NCBI GenBank assembly: GCA_910588465.1
Contig: CAJUOP010000008.1
Span: 1 to 41,439 of the forward strand
Origin: an uncultured Christensenellaceae bacterium
GTDB lineage: Bacteria; Bacillota; Clostridia; Christensenellales; Borkfalkiaceae
DNA: 41,439 bases
Direction: 5' to 3'
A program made the position numbers and the translations under genes. The notes below the pieces were generated by a model. That model did no database searches, was not told the DNA's origin, and was given only the letters and a program-made list of their open reading frames with translations. Positions within the stretch are counted from its first letter, which is position 1. Every line of letters starts with the position of its first letter. This document shows positions 6,208 through 14,549 of this stretch, one piece after another.

Positions 6208-7440
6208 ATGGTAAAGGAAATAGGAAGCGAAAACGTAATAACGCACGAAGATTTTCTTGCCACGTCACGGCGGGTGCACTATAACCGATTTATCGCGGAG
6301 TATTACGATCGGTTTGCGGAAGAGCAAAAGATGCCGATCGAGCTGCGGGACGGAGAGATCGTATACGGGAAGGACGAGAAGTTTTTAGACCGAGCGCGGG
6401 GGATGCGTGAATGCGGGAAGCATTGGCAGTTCGATCATTACGAGACGTCGAAGTATAAAAATCTGATACGGGTCAATCGCTGCCGAGACAGGTTCTGTTT
6501 GAACTGTATGGCGTTGGAGGCAGATCAGCGGTATGCGCAGTATGCAAAGGTGTTGGACGGGTTTTTGTTCGAGTATGATCTGTATCATGTCGTGTTGACC
6601 GTGCCGAACGTGAGCGAGGAATGGCTTAGGAATACGGTCACGCTGATTTTGGATCGGTTTTCGTATATGCTGAGATTTTTCGACGGGCGGAAAGGGATTC
6701 GGAATTTAGACTTAAAAAAGTACGGATATATCGGGGCGGTGCGATCGTTGGAGATAACGGTATCTAAAAAGAACGGCAGCTATCACCCGCATCTGCACTG
6801 CATCTTTATTTTAAAAAAGGATTTGGATCTGTCGCCCGTGTATTGGAACAGATTTTCGGAGGATCGGAGCGGGCGAAAGGAGACGCGACTGTTCAGTGAG
6901 TTTGAGATGATCCTGCAACGGTTATGGTGTCTGTTGATCCTGAAAAAGGACGCGACGAAGTATAATATCGAGCACATTGAGGAGGTTTGTGACTATCCCG
7001 ACGGATTCAGCTGTTATGCGGAGAAGGCGAACGGGGACTATCATGAAATCTTCAAGTACGTGATCAAGGGAACGTTCGAGGAAGAGACGCTGTTCAAATA
7101 CGAGACGTTCAGGACGCTGTACGACGCATTGTTCGGGCGCAGGGCGTACGAAACGTTCGGAGTGCTGCGCAGATACGATTTTAACGACGTGGACGGGGAT
7201 TTGGGGTTGACGACGCCGGACGAAGCGTTCGATCGGTTCATTGCGAGCTTGAAGCTGCGGGAGCTGCCGAAGCGGATCGAGGAGATATTGGGGGACATAA
7301 TCAATGCATATAATCGAGGGACGGAGGAGAAGTATATCTCGAAGGCAGTATTCGTGCGGCATTTTAAAACGCTGACGGAGGAGGAGAAGGTCAGGTATTT
7401 AAAAGAGCTGTCGAAGGAAATGGAAAAGAGGAAAGAGTGA
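6208..7440 (+). CDS. rep: Rolling-circle replication initiator (HUH endonuclease, Rep_1-like)
   Basis: A protein of about 410 aa that would nick the phage origin and start rolling-circle replication. It has a cysteine cluster (RCRDRFCLNC, about 91-100) as in pC194/pUB110-type Reps, the HUH metal-binding motif HPHLHCIF (about 193-200), and a candidate catalytic motif 3 around YHEIFKYVIKG (about 278-288) containing tyrosine and lysine. Length is somewhat above that of plasmid Reps because of a C-terminal extension. The start could be GTG 6202 or ATG 6208; neither has a good ribosome-binding site, which would keep Rep low. The candidate nick site lies just upstream. The best-supported replication gene of the element. 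Confidence 0.85.
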   Translation: MVKEIGSENVITHEDFLATSRRVHYNRFIAEYYDRFAEEQKMPIELRDGEIVYGKDEKFLDRARGMRECGKHWQFDHYETSKYKNLIRVNRCRDRFCLNCMALEADQRYAQYAKVLDGFLFEYDLYHVVLTVPNVSEEWLRNTVTLILDRFSYMLRFFDGRKGIRNLDLKKYGYIGAVRSLEITVSKKNGSYHPHLHCIFILKKDLDLSPVYWNRFSEDRSGRKETRLFSEFEMILQRLWCLLILKKDATKYNIEHIEEVCDYPDGFSCYAEKANGDYHEIFKYVIKGTFEEETLFKYETFRTLYDALFGRRAYETFGVLRRYDFNDVDGDLGLTTPDEAFDRFIASLKLRELPKRIEEILGDIINAYNRGTEEKYISKAVFVRHFKTLTEEEKVRYLKELSKEMEKRKE

Positions 7441-7509
7441 GTGCACTTTGAAAACGGCGTAAACGCAAGCCAAGCGTTACGAAAATAAAAAAAGTGAGGT
7501 GCAAAGAAA

Positions 7510-7884
7510 ATGGCAAAGAAACAAAACAAGACTTATGCAGTGGTGGCGACGAAGCCCGTGTACAGCGGGAAGGTAAAGAAAGCGGACGGTACCAAGGCGA
7601 AGAACGGGACGAAGGTGCAGTATGCGGACGGACGCTGCGAAACGCTTTTAAACCCGTCGGGAAAGGGCAGGAAGTACGCTGCAGAGCTTTCGCAAAAGGC
7701 GCACGTGACGAACACGGGCGATTTGAAGGTGGATAAGGGCGGAAAAGTACAGCGTTTGACAGACACGCAAGCAGCGTGGCGCGGCGGATATTTGCAGGCA
7801 CAGAAGGATGCCGCGGCGGCGTACAAGTCGACGCACGGCGGAAAGAAGAGCGGCAGAACGAAGTCCGATAAGGGCGGATTTTAA
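7510..7884 (+). CDS. Hypothetical basic phage protein
   Basis: A 124-aa lysine-rich protein (MAKKQNKTYAVVATKPVYSGK…, ending GGKKSGRTKSDKGGF) with strands in the first half, AAWRGGYLQAQKDAAAAYKS as a helix and a basic glycine/lysine tail. It has no hydrophobic segment, so it is not a typical filamentous major coat protein. It lies between Rep and the surface-protein genes, 18 bp before the first of them. A nucleic-acid-binding or assembly role is possible but unproven. Confidence 0.65.
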   Translation: MAKKQNKTYAVVATKPVYSGKVKKADGTKAKNGTKVQYADGRCETLLNPSGKGRKYAAELSQKAHVTNTGDLKVDKGGKVQRLTDTQAAWRGGYLQAQKDAAAAYKSTHGGKKSGRTKSDKGGF

Positions 7885-7901
7885 TCGGGGAGGAGTGAGA
7901 A

Positions 7902-9074
7902 ATGAGTAGAGGAAACGGACTGATCAAAGGAATCACGGCGATCGTAATGGCGGGGATACTTGCGGGCGGGGTATGCTGCGCGGGGTTCGCGTCGCGGGAC
8001 GAGGACGGGAAGTGGTTTAAAAACGGCGATTTGACGACGTGGCATTGGAAGGATAAGACGCCTGCGCATCCGGAGGAGCCGGAGGAACCGGAGGAACCGG
8101 AGGATCCGAATAATCCGGACGACGGAGAGAAGCCGAACGATCAAACTTCGGATTTGGATTTTATGAATTCGGAAAGCAAAGGGATTATGCTGACGTCGGC
8201 AAAAATGCCGTTGACGACAGAGAACGGATTGGTTTCGTATTTAATAACGGCGACGATAATCCCAGAGACCGCGACCAATAAGGCGGTAGATTGGACGTTG
8301 GAAGCGGGGGAAGGATTTGTAGGCGAAGTCGGCGAGTGTTTAACGGTAACGACGGAGCAGGACGGAGCGTTGACGGCGGAAGTAACGTGTTTAAAGGCGT
8401 TTGAAGGAACGGCTACGTTAAAAGTAACGACGCGGGACGGCGGATTTTTTGCGACCTGTAAAGTTATTTTTAAGGGGAAGCCGCAGTTTATAAAAATCGA
8501 CACGTCATCGCTTTCGGCTCCGGGAATGGATAACAATTGGGGACAAACGATTTACGAAGTAAATACCAGTACGACATATTCACTTGGATTGTCGTTGGGG
8601 AACGCATACGATTCCGTCGATTCATCGATAATGCCCAATTTCGAAATCGAGCTTACGGGCGTCGGTGAGTTTTGCTTAAAACATTATTATGAGGGAACCG
8701 GTGGTCACGAAGATTATGGAATTGTAAATTGTAATTATACTACGGTATATGTTGACGGGCACAATGAGGGACCGACCGGTGCTTTTAAATTTTGGATTAC
8801 TTCGAATTTGTATACGATAACGCTTGAAAACAATGTGTTAAAGCTGCAAACATTGCATAAAACGGTAGAGAGCTTTTCCGTAAAAAATTATTTAAATGCG
8901 AGCAGAACGGCTTACGAGGAGTTAAAGTTCGACCACTATGCGGAAGCGAACAGAATCCCGTATTTGGAAATTAAGATAACGGAAACGGTAACGGGATTCA
9001 GCGAGTTGTTAAATATACGTATCGGCAGCGCGATAACGGACGTAGATCTATCGGATTCGGAAATAATTTTTTGA
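7902..9074 (+). CDS. Secreted/anchored Ig-like surface protein A of the prophage
   Basis: A 390-aa protein with an N-terminal signal or anchor (hydrophobic residues about 8-31, IKGITAIVMAGILAGGVCC), an acidic proline-rich linker (about 48-70, PEEPEEPEEPEDP), and a beta-rich Ig/BIG2-like domain (about 95-190: NKAVDWTLEAGEG, TATLKVTTRDGG). The C-terminal 200 residues are unlike known families. It is a tandem paralogue of the next gene: the core (8283-8460) is almost identical to 9453-9630, while the linker and C-terminal half differ. A virion-tip or host-attachment protein is the likely role from signal, Ig-like core and position before the pIII-like gene; this is inference. Confidence 0.7.
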   Translation: MSRGNGLIKGITAIVMAGILAGGVCCAGFASRDEDGKWFKNGDLTTWHWKDKTPAHPEEPEEPEEPEDPNNPDDGEKPNDQTSDLDFMNSESKGIMLTSAKMPLTTENGLVSYLITATIIPETATNKAVDWTLEAGEGFVGEVGECLTVTTEQDGALTAEVTCLKAFEGTATLKVTTRDGGFFATCKVIFKGKPQFIKIDTSSLSAPGMDNNWGQTIYEVNTSTTYSLGLSLGNAYDSVDSSIMPNFEIELTGVGEFCLKHYYEGTGGHEDYGIVNCNYTTVYVDGHNEGPTGAFKFWITSNLYTITLENNVLKLQTLHKTVESFSVKNYLNASRTAYEELKFDHYAEANRIPYLEIKITETVTGFSELLNIRIGSAITDVDLSDSEIIF

Positions 9075-9089
9075 TTGAAGGGGCGAAAG

Positions 9090-10229
9090 ATGAGGAAAGC
9101 AAACGGTCGAATAAAAGGGCTTGTTACGGTAGGCGTGGCGGGGATTCTTGCGGCGGGCGTGTGCTGTATGGGATTCGTAATACGAAACGAAGAGGGGAAA
9201 TGGTTTCGAACTGGCGAGCTCACGACGCAGTACGGGAAGGAAAAATTTTCCGAGGCACCGGACGAAGCGAAGTCCCCCGTTAAGACGGGCGAAGGCGAAA
9301 CGCCGAACGACCAAGATTCGGAGTTAGCTTTTGAAAAATTCAAAGATAAAGGGATTATGTTGACGTCGGCAAGGACGACGATGGCGACAGAAGAAGGCTT
9401 TGCATCGTATTTTATCACGGCGACGGTAATTCCGGAGAACGCGACTAATAAGGCGGTAGATTGGACGTTGGAAGCGGGCGAGGGCTTCGTAGGGGAAGTC
9501 GGCGAGTGTTTAACGGTAACGACGGAGCAGGACGGAGCGTTGACGGCGGAAGTAACGTGTTTAAAGGCGTTTGAAGGAACGGCGACGTTAAAAGTAACGA
9601 CGCGGGACGGCGGATTTTTTGCGACTTGTAACATTACGTTTAAAGGGAAGCCGCAATTTATAAAAATCGACACGTCGTCGCTTTCGGCTTCGGAGACGGA
9701 CACTGTTTGGGAACAAACAATCTATAAGATTAATACGGAATCGGAATATTCGCTTGGATTGTCGTTGGGGAACGTTTATAATTCCGTCGATTCGTCGATA
9801 ACGCCTCATTTTGAAATCGAGCTTACGGGCATCGGCGAGTTTTATGCGGATCATAAATTATACCAAGGCAGAACAGTGAAGTCAAATTACGGCTCTAAAA
9901 CTTGTAGCTATACGACCAATAACATCTCGGGAAAAAATTATACCGGTACGGGGGGTTTACAACGTAAGATAGTTTTTAATCCTGCGAAGACATTGTATTC
10001 TGTAAATCTTGAAGGCGCTGCAATAAATATAAAAACTAATGAGTATGCGATTGAAGATTTCTTTGAATCTTATGCTCTATCCAGCGATGCTCTTCAATCG
10101 GAAAAATTGACTTTTTCCCGTTATAGGTTTGCAGACCATATTCCATATTTGGAAATAAAGGTTACGGAGACGGGAACGGGAATCAGCGAAGTCATCAATG
10201 TTCGATTAAAAAAGACAGCAACAGAGTAA
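9090..10229 (+). CDS. Secreted/anchored Ig-like surface protein B, paralogue of A
   Basis: A 379-aa protein starting at ATG 9090 (GAAGGGG upstream); a TTG at 9075 in frame is less likely. The signal/anchor IKGLVTVGVAGILAAGVCCMGF is very like that of protein A. It lacks A's repetitive PEEP linker but has the same Ig-like core (about 120-195). The C-terminal region keeps framework motifs (EIELTG.GEF, EYSLGLSLGN, FADHIPYLEIKVTET) with loops of different sequence (YQGRTVKSNYGSKT). This pattern of a nearly identical core and divergent loops suggests recent duplication or gene conversion with diversification of a receptor-binding part. Confidence 0.7.
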   Translation: MRKANGRIKGLVTVGVAGILAAGVCCMGFVIRNEEGKWFRTGELTTQYGKEKFSEAPDEAKSPVKTGEGETPNDQDSELAFEKFKDKGIMLTSARTTMATEEGFASYFITATVIPENATNKAVDWTLEAGEGFVGEVGECLTVTTEQDGALTAEVTCLKAFEGTATLKVTTRDGGFFATCNITFKGKPQFIKIDTSSLSASETDTVWEQTIYKINTESEYSLGLSLGNVYNSVDSSITPHFEIELTGIGEFYADHKLYQGRTVKSNYGSKTCSYTTNNISGKNYTGTGGLQRKIVFNPAKTLYSVNLEGAAINIKTNEYAIEDFFESYALSSDALQSEKLTFSRYRFADHIPYLEIKVTETGTGISEVINVRLKKTATE

Positions 10230-10253
10230 AAGCATGGAAGGACGGAAGGAAAA

Positions 10254-12116
10254 ATGCGAGCTAAAATGTATAAGAGGATAGCGGGAATCAGTGCGGCGGT
10301 AGCGGCGGCAGGTATGTTTTTGATTTCTGCCGCTTCACCCGCAGCGGTAACGTATGCCGCGGCGTTGAACGCATACGATCAGACGGCGATCGAGGACGAT
10401 TTAAAGGAGGTCGATCTTTCGGGCTACAAGAAGGACGCGGGGGCGAGGCATTGCCTGATCGACGGCGCGGGGTTCATGGAGTACGGTTATTCGAGCGACG
10501 CGAAAGTTTCCGAGAAGTATTACGGACTGTATTTCTATCTGTACAATCCCACTGAGCAGGCGATCTGGACGAACGCACGTGCGAACGTCGTGAATATGGC
10601 GGTGGAGTACGATGCGGCGGGAGAGCCTACGAAGTACGAGAATGTTGCGCTTACGGTATTGGATCATACGGACGATCACCGCTTTTACAAGCTGAAAGCG
10701 TCGAATGCAAAATATATTTTACAGCGGGAGCGGGAATACGCAGCTGCGCACGGGGGGGAGCGCAGATACGATATAGCGGGCGTGCAGGTGTGGTTTGAGG
10801 GTTATCAGAACGCGGCGGACAGTCGCCCGGGGGCGGCGACGGACGAGGATCGTGAGGGCGTGTCGTTTACATACTATTGCACGGGCTATGCGGCGGGCTG
10901 CGGTGCGGGTGAGGAGAGCACGCTTGCGATCCGCAGCGAGAAGCTCGATACGGTAAAGCTGGACGTTCATCATACATATTATCGCGCCGATTCAAAAACG
11001 GGCGATAACAAAATGACGAAAGCGACAACTCTGACGAGCGTGTATTTCTCTATTCCGAAGAAATACATGGATGCATACGGGAAGCTGCAAATTATTAAAG
11101 CGGAATGGTGGGAGTATCACACTGCGCCCATGTTCGTTGTCAAGCAGGACGACGTAATGGAGGCAATGAAGCCATATCTCGGATATACGGTGCAGGGGAA
11201 CTATGAAGAAAAAATCCCGTTTGAAATATATCAGTACTTGGGTTCGAGTGATTCGGGAATGCAGGGTGTGAGCTATAACTATCACGGGAAATCAAACTTA
11301 CGGATTCCGCGCTTCGATTGGCTTTTTAAGGTAAAGGATTTTACGGTGGAGATTAGTCCCGAAACGGTACGGGATTACGCCAACGCATACGAAGGGCTGA
11401 CGAACGATGCGAAGTTAAAAATCGGAGGGAAAGAGCTCAACGCCTCATTGTTTCGCCAAAGCGTAGACGAGGGGCACACGCTCGGGTATAACGTGAAGGA
11501 GTTCGACGCGCGGGACGAATCGCAGTGGATCGATTTGGCGACCGGAAATAGTACGAGCGTATGGCAGCAGTTTTTAAATATTTTCCGTCCAACAAATCAG
11601 TATTACGAATTGATCGAGGCGAAGGATATTAAGCCGATCGTAACGGTGACGCAGGAACAGATGACGGGAGCAGTCGCGGAAATATCAGAGCGGTTGTTTA
11701 TCGCTCCCTCCCGCGTGGAAGAGTTCAAAAGCTATTATAAAGCAGAGCAGAGCAAGGGGAATGACGTCGTTTTGTTTCGGTTCTCGACGTCGGACTATAC
11801 GGCGACGGAGTTGGAGTATCACGATGACGACGATTCGATTTTCGGGACGTCGAGCAAGCGAGTATATTATGCGCTCGATACCGTGTATCTCGACTTCGAT
11901 ATAATTCATTTGGGATTTGTGAAGGGCGAGGATGTGACGATCATTCCCGTGGTAAGCGATCCCATTGATATGTACCCCGCGATCACTCCGCCTGCGGGAC
12001 TTGCGAATAAGGATTTTTGGACGTTCGTGTGGATCATGTGCGGAGTGGTAGGTGCTTTGGTTGTGACCTTGGTGATCTACAAGATAGCAATAAAAGCAAA
12101 GAGCGAGGAAGAGTAA
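10254..12116 (+). CDS. Large signal-bearing membrane-anchored protein, pIII-like by position
   Basis: A 620-aa protein with an N-terminal signal peptide (hydrophobic about 12-35, ending AVTYAAA), a large extracellular part without recognised catalytic motifs, and one C-terminal transmembrane helix (about 588-611, FVWIMCGVVGALVVTLVIYKIA) followed by a short charged tail. Signal plus C-terminal anchor plus position just before a small membrane protein and the Zot-type ATPase match the filamentous phage minor coat/adsorption protein (pIII) slot. No sequence family is recognised. It has ribosome-binding site GGAAGGA, and the next gene begins one base after the stop. Confidence 0.7.
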   Translation: MRAKMYKRIAGISAAVAAAGMFLISAASPAAVTYAAALNAYDQTAIEDDLKEVDLSGYKKDAGARHCLIDGAGFMEYGYSSDAKVSEKYYGLYFYLYNPTEQAIWTNARANVVNMAVEYDAAGEPTKYENVALTVLDHTDDHRFYKLKASNAKYILQREREYAAAHGGERRYDIAGVQVWFEGYQNAADSRPGAATDEDREGVSFTYYCTGYAAGCGAGEESTLAIRSEKLDTVKLDVHHTYYRADSKTGDNKMTKATTLTSVYFSIPKKYMDAYGKLQIIKAEWWEYHTAPMFVVKQDDVMEAMKPYLGYTVQGNYEEKIPFEIYQYLGSSDSGMQGVSYNYHGKSNLRIPRFDWLFKVKDFTVEISPETVRDYANAYEGLTNDAKLKIGGKELNASLFRQSVDEGHTLGYNVKEFDARDESQWIDLATGNSTSVWQQFLNIFRPTNQYYELIEAKDIKPIVTVTQEQMTGAVAEISERLFIAPSRVEEFKSYYKAEQSKGNDVVLFRFSTSDYTATELEYHDDDDSIFGTSSKRVYYALDTVYLDFDIIHLGFVKGEDVTIIPVVSDPIDMYPAITPPAGLANKDFWTFVWIMCGVVGALVVTLVIYKIAIKAKSEEE

Positions 12117-12117
12117 G

Positions 12118-12300
12118 ATGATAGTAACGTTAATATGTTTGATCATAAGCGTAGCGGTGCGGATCACGTTCGGGTATCTGTCGGGGCGTTACAGCGTGCT
12201 TGCGCCGTCGCTGCCGTGGCTTACGGGTGTGTGCATCGTATTCGGAGTACTGCTCGGGATATTGATTGTAGTAAGGATCGTAAAGGAGATCAGAAAATGA
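12118..12300 (+). CDS. Small two-helix membrane protein, candidate virion coat protein
   Basis: A 60-aa protein with two hydrophobic segments (about 2-19, IVTLICLIISVAVRITFG; about 35-53, LTGVCIVFGVLLGILIVV) and a basic end (RIVKEIRK). It follows the 620-aa gene by one base and overlaps the next frame (ATGA). If the first segment is a cleaved signal, the product would be a short, hydrophobic, basic-ended helix like a filamentous major coat protein; otherwise it may fill the pVI role. It is the only clear coat-like small membrane protein in the element. The choice between roles is open. Confidence 0.6.
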   Translation: MIVTLICLIISVAVRITFGYLSGRYSVLAPSLPWLTGVCIVFGVLLGILIVVRIVKEIRK

Positions 12301-12389
12301 AGGGAATAAAAAGGTTGATCGCCCTGCGGATATTCGTTTACGAGGGCGAGTATGATCCGACGTACGTGCCGAGCAGATATGCAGTGTGA
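12297..12389 (+). CDS. Possible 30-aa leader-sized protein
   Basis: A short frame (MKGIKRLIALRIFVYEGEYD…) that begins in an ATGA overlap with the 60-aa membrane protein and ends 10 bp before the next start. Translational coupling makes expression plausible, but there is no further evidence. It may only maintain coupling between the flanking genes. Confidence 0.35.
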   Translation: MKGIKRLIALRIFVYEGEYDPTYVPSRYAV

Positions 12390-12399
12390 GAGGCGAGGT

Positions 12400-12789
12400 A
12401 TGATCGAGCTGGAATTGTTTTACGAAAAAATGGAGTCGGAAATACGGAGACGGCATACGGAGTATTTAAAGCAGCAAAAGCGCGTACCGCAGGAACGTCC
12501 GTTGCCTGAGGTGGACGAGCTGCCGAAGGGCGAGGAATGGAAGAAGCTCGGCGCGATCGAGCGTTGGAGCATGAAGGTTCGTCGGAAGCGGCAGCTGCGG
12601 GCTCGGAGACGTGCGGAGCGTAAGCCGGTTGTAACGGTGGACGATAAACTGCTGAAAGGATTCAGTGCGGGTGTTGAGTGTGCTCTTGCCGTATGCGAGG
12701 AGGAGTATAAGGCGTTTCAGAAGCGATTGCAAAGAGAAGAACGTCTCGCCGACCGTGAGGAGCGGGAAATGGACGTGTTTAATCCATGA
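12400..12789 (+). CDS. Highly charged phage protein upstream of the ATPase
   Basis: A 129-aa protein, start ATG 12400 after GAGGCGAGG (the frame extends upstream without a ribosome-binding site). It is extremely rich in Arg, Lys and Glu, with long helices (MESEIRRRHTEYLKQQKR; MKVRRKRQLRARRRAERK) and no membrane segment. Its stop overlaps the ATPase start (ATGA), so the two are coupled and may act together in assembly. The family is not recognised. Confidence 0.65.
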   Translation: MIELELFYEKMESEIRRRHTEYLKQQKRVPQERPLPEVDELPKGEEWKKLGAIERWSMKVRRKRQLRARRRAERKPVVTVDDKLLKGFSAGVECALAVCEEEYKAFQKRLQREERLADREEREMDVFNP

Positions 12790-13658
12790 TGAACTTAACA
12801 CAGGCAATACGGAAAGCCCCGCTGCAAAGCGGGGTGTACGTTGTTCGGGGCGAGCAGGGCGTGGGAAAGACGTCGTTTGTGGCGGCGTTACTGAGCGCAG
12901 ATTATAAACGGCATAAAAAATGGCGTGCAGAGCAGGGACGGTCGCTGGCGCGGGCTGTATATAGGGATAGCGGCGTGCGCTTGCGTGTTTCCGATCGGTT
13001 GTATTTCTCGAATATCAAAATATTATTGGATAAGCGCAGGCGGCTGTATACGCATTACGTAGACGTGCAGCGGCTGGGTTTGCCGAATAATAGTTATGCC
13101 GTGCAGTATCTGCCGCGCGGCTCTGTGGTCTTTGTTCAAGAAGCGGACTTGCAGCTGTTCTGTCGGGATTACAAGGATTTAAACTCGTATCTGATCGCTC
13201 TTTTGAAATTTGTGCGGCACAATCTTGTTACGGTAATCTTCGATTGTCAGACGGACGGCGCGTTGGATAAAGCGGTTCGTCGGCTGGCGGTGGGGATTTA
13301 CCATATCGAGTGCACGTACCGTAAACGGTTTTTCTTGTTTTGGAAGCCGCAGACGTGGCGGTTTATTTATATCCGAAATCAGTTGAACGAAGTATTGAAG
13401 GATCTTGCGTCCATCGGGGTGCACGTGGATCTGTCGGTGGTGGAACGCGGGCGATTCCGATATTTCGGAAACGTATTCGAGCGTTATAATTCGTTCTCGG
13501 GCGTGATGTATTTTTTGCGGGGGATTGAAAAGGTCGGGTATGAGTATTTGTCGCATCCGATCGAGAGTTATTCCATGGACGCGGTGCGGGAATATTGCGA
13601 GCTGCATCCGCTGACGAAGCCGCAGAACACAAAGAAAAACGGTAACGATGAAAATTAG
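12786..13658 (+). CDS. Zot/pI-type phage assembly ATPase
   Basis: A 290-aa P-loop protein of the Zot-like (filamentous phage pI) family, which uses ATP to drive virion extrusion through the membrane. Walker A is GEQGVGKTS (about 22-30) and a Walker B-like strand SVVFVQEAD is at about 113-121; LLKFVRHNLVTVIFDCQ is the following sensor-like strand. Family members usually have a transmembrane helix after the ATPase domain, but none is evident here, so membrane anchoring may come from another protein. The start overlaps the preceding stop. This gene together with Rep is the main basis for calling the element inovirus-like. Confidence 0.82.
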   Translation: MMNLTQAIRKAPLQSGVYVVRGEQGVGKTSFVAALLSADYKRHKKWRAEQGRSLARAVYRDSGVRLRVSDRLYFSNIKILLDKRRRLYTHYVDVQRLGLPNNSYAVQYLPRGSVVFVQEADLQLFCRDYKDLNSYLIALLKFVRHNLVTVIFDCQTDGALDKAVRRLAVGIYHIECTYRKRFFLFWKPQTWRFIYIRNQLNEVLKDLASIGVHVDLSVVERGRFRYFGNVFERYNSFSGVMYFLRGIEKVGYEYLSHPIESYSMDAVREYCELHPLTKPQNTKKNGNDEN

Positions 13659-13667
13659 GAGATGTTC

Positions 13668-14105
13668 ATGGGAAAGAAAAAGAAGTACACACAGCAGCAG
13701 TTGGCAATCATTCGGCGCAATTACGCGCAAAAAGCGGCGCAAAAAAAGAATTCGCCACCTATCAAGGCGACGGATTCAAAAAAGCAATTCCCCGAAGAAT
13801 TTCCCTTTTGGGCAAGATTGAAAATCAGTAAAAATAGACCAACACTTGTAATTGATGAGGCTCTTGCCAAAAATACGAAAAAGAAGAAAATGGAAGAGGG
13901 GTTTGTTCACCGAGAGGTAATACATACAAAAAAATCCGATTATGAAGAAGTCAATCCGAATCCCGATCCGAATGATGATCGTCCCATGTTTTTGAAACGT
14001 CCTACAAAAACGCCACAAAGATTGTTTAACCCCATGAATGAGGAATGGTCAATGCCCGAAGAATTGCGGCAACGATATGAGAAAAATAATCATAAAAAAG
14101 AGTAA
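13668..14105 (+). CDS. Hypothetical basic protein, AT-rich late gene
   Basis: A 145-aa protein starting at the second ATG (13668), which has TAGGAG at proper spacing; the ATG at 13662 is too close to it. The N-terminus is basic and Gln/Lys-rich (KKKKYTQQQLAIIRRNYAQK), followed by a compact region (FPFWARLKISKNRPTLVIDE) and a proline/asparagine-rich tail (NPNPDPNDDRPMFLKRP, then PQRLFNPMNEEWSMPEELRQRY). Its DNA is more AT-rich than its neighbours, suggesting separate origin. The function is unknown; no membrane segment is seen. Confidence 0.65.
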   Translation: MGKKKKYTQQQLAIIRRNYAQKAAQKKNSPPIKATDSKKQFPEEFPFWARLKISKNRPTLVIDEALAKNTKKKKMEEGFVHREVIHTKKSDYEEVNPNPDPNDDRPMFLKRPTKTPQRLFNPMNEEWSMPEELRQRYEKNNHKKE

Positions 14106-14110
14106 CAAAA

Positions 14111-14208
14111 AAAGAGTTGAAATTCCGTCCTTTCGACTGACAGCATATTTCTATGCCCGCTACTTGATTGTAGCCTGCCTCATAGATATGAGGTTAAATC
14201 AACTCTTT
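14111..14208 (+). other. Cloverleaf-like structured region (candidate ssDNA origin or ncRNA)
   Basis: A 10-bp perfect closing stem (AAAGAGTTGA 14111-14120 with TCAACTCTTT 14199-14208) encloses three hairpins: GCATA-TTTC-TATGC (14143-14156), GCTAC-TTGATT-GTAGC (14159-14174) and CCTCAT-AGAT-ATGAGG (14178-14193). It fills the 173-bp gap between two genes. The middle loop carries CTTGATT, close to the Rep nick motif CTTGATA. It could be a single-strand origin, a packaging structure or a small RNA. Confidence 0.55.
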
Positions 14209-14278
14209 AAAAATAGTATATGTCAAATGCTTGTAAAAGTCAACTGTTTTTCGGAAAAAATTTGAAAGGAGTAAGTGC

Positions 14279-14545
14279 GTGAGAACATTAATGGAAAAGC
14301 TCGAATATAACAAGCGGCGGAGGAGCTCCTTCGGAGTGGGGTACACGACGGGGGTGACGTTGTACTCCGAATATTCAAAGCTGGATAAAGAGTCCAAGCG
14401 GCTCGTGAAGGAGACGATCACGGACGCGCGGGAGCTGGCGAAGCAGGGCGATAAATACGGCAAGGGATTTATGTGCGGCGTGCGCGACGCAGCGAACGAA
14501 AGGAAGAAGGCCGGTGTGAAGAGGTCTACGCGCGTAGACCTCTGA
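14279..14545 (+). CDS. Hypothetical late phage protein
   Basis: An 88-aa basic protein starting at GTG after GAAAGGAG. It has a helical region (YSKLDKESKRLVKETITDARELAKQGDKYG), glycine-rich turns and no membrane segment. Its last seven residues (RSTRVDL) are encoded by a perfect 22-bp palindrome directly before the stop, so the C-terminus may have been created by arrival of that palindrome. It is the last gene before the stem-loop-rich right end. The function is unknown. Confidence 0.6.
   Translation: MRTLMEKLEYNKRRRSSFGVGYTTGVTLYSEYSKLDKESKRLVKETITDARELAKQGDKYGKGFMCGVRDAANERKKAGVKRSTRVDL
14521..14542. repeat. Perfect 22-bp palindrome, second copy
   Basis: Arm GAGGTCTACGC followed by its exact complement, with no spacer. 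It starts GAG and ends CTC like the palindromes at 5065-5086 and 14574-14597, but the arm interior differs. It forms the end of the 88-aa gene. Confidence 0.88.
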
Positions 14546-14549
14546 AAAA

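Noticed and set aside
12135..12389. 84-aa frame overlapping the 60-aa membrane protein
   Set aside because: It lies out of frame inside a convincing membrane protein gene; only its end (12297-12389) is kept as a possible coupled small gene.
12786..13658. Zot name suggesting a toxin
   Set aside because: The protein is the phage assembly ATPase type; the toxin activity of Vibrio Zot lies in a C-terminal part not present here.
14111..14208. Cloverleaf as a tRNA-like gene
   Set aside because: Arm lengths, loop sizes and missing T-loop and anticodon features do not fit a tRNA.
14111..14208. Retron or similar reverse-transcriptase system
   Set aside because: No reverse transcriptase gene is present near the structured region.
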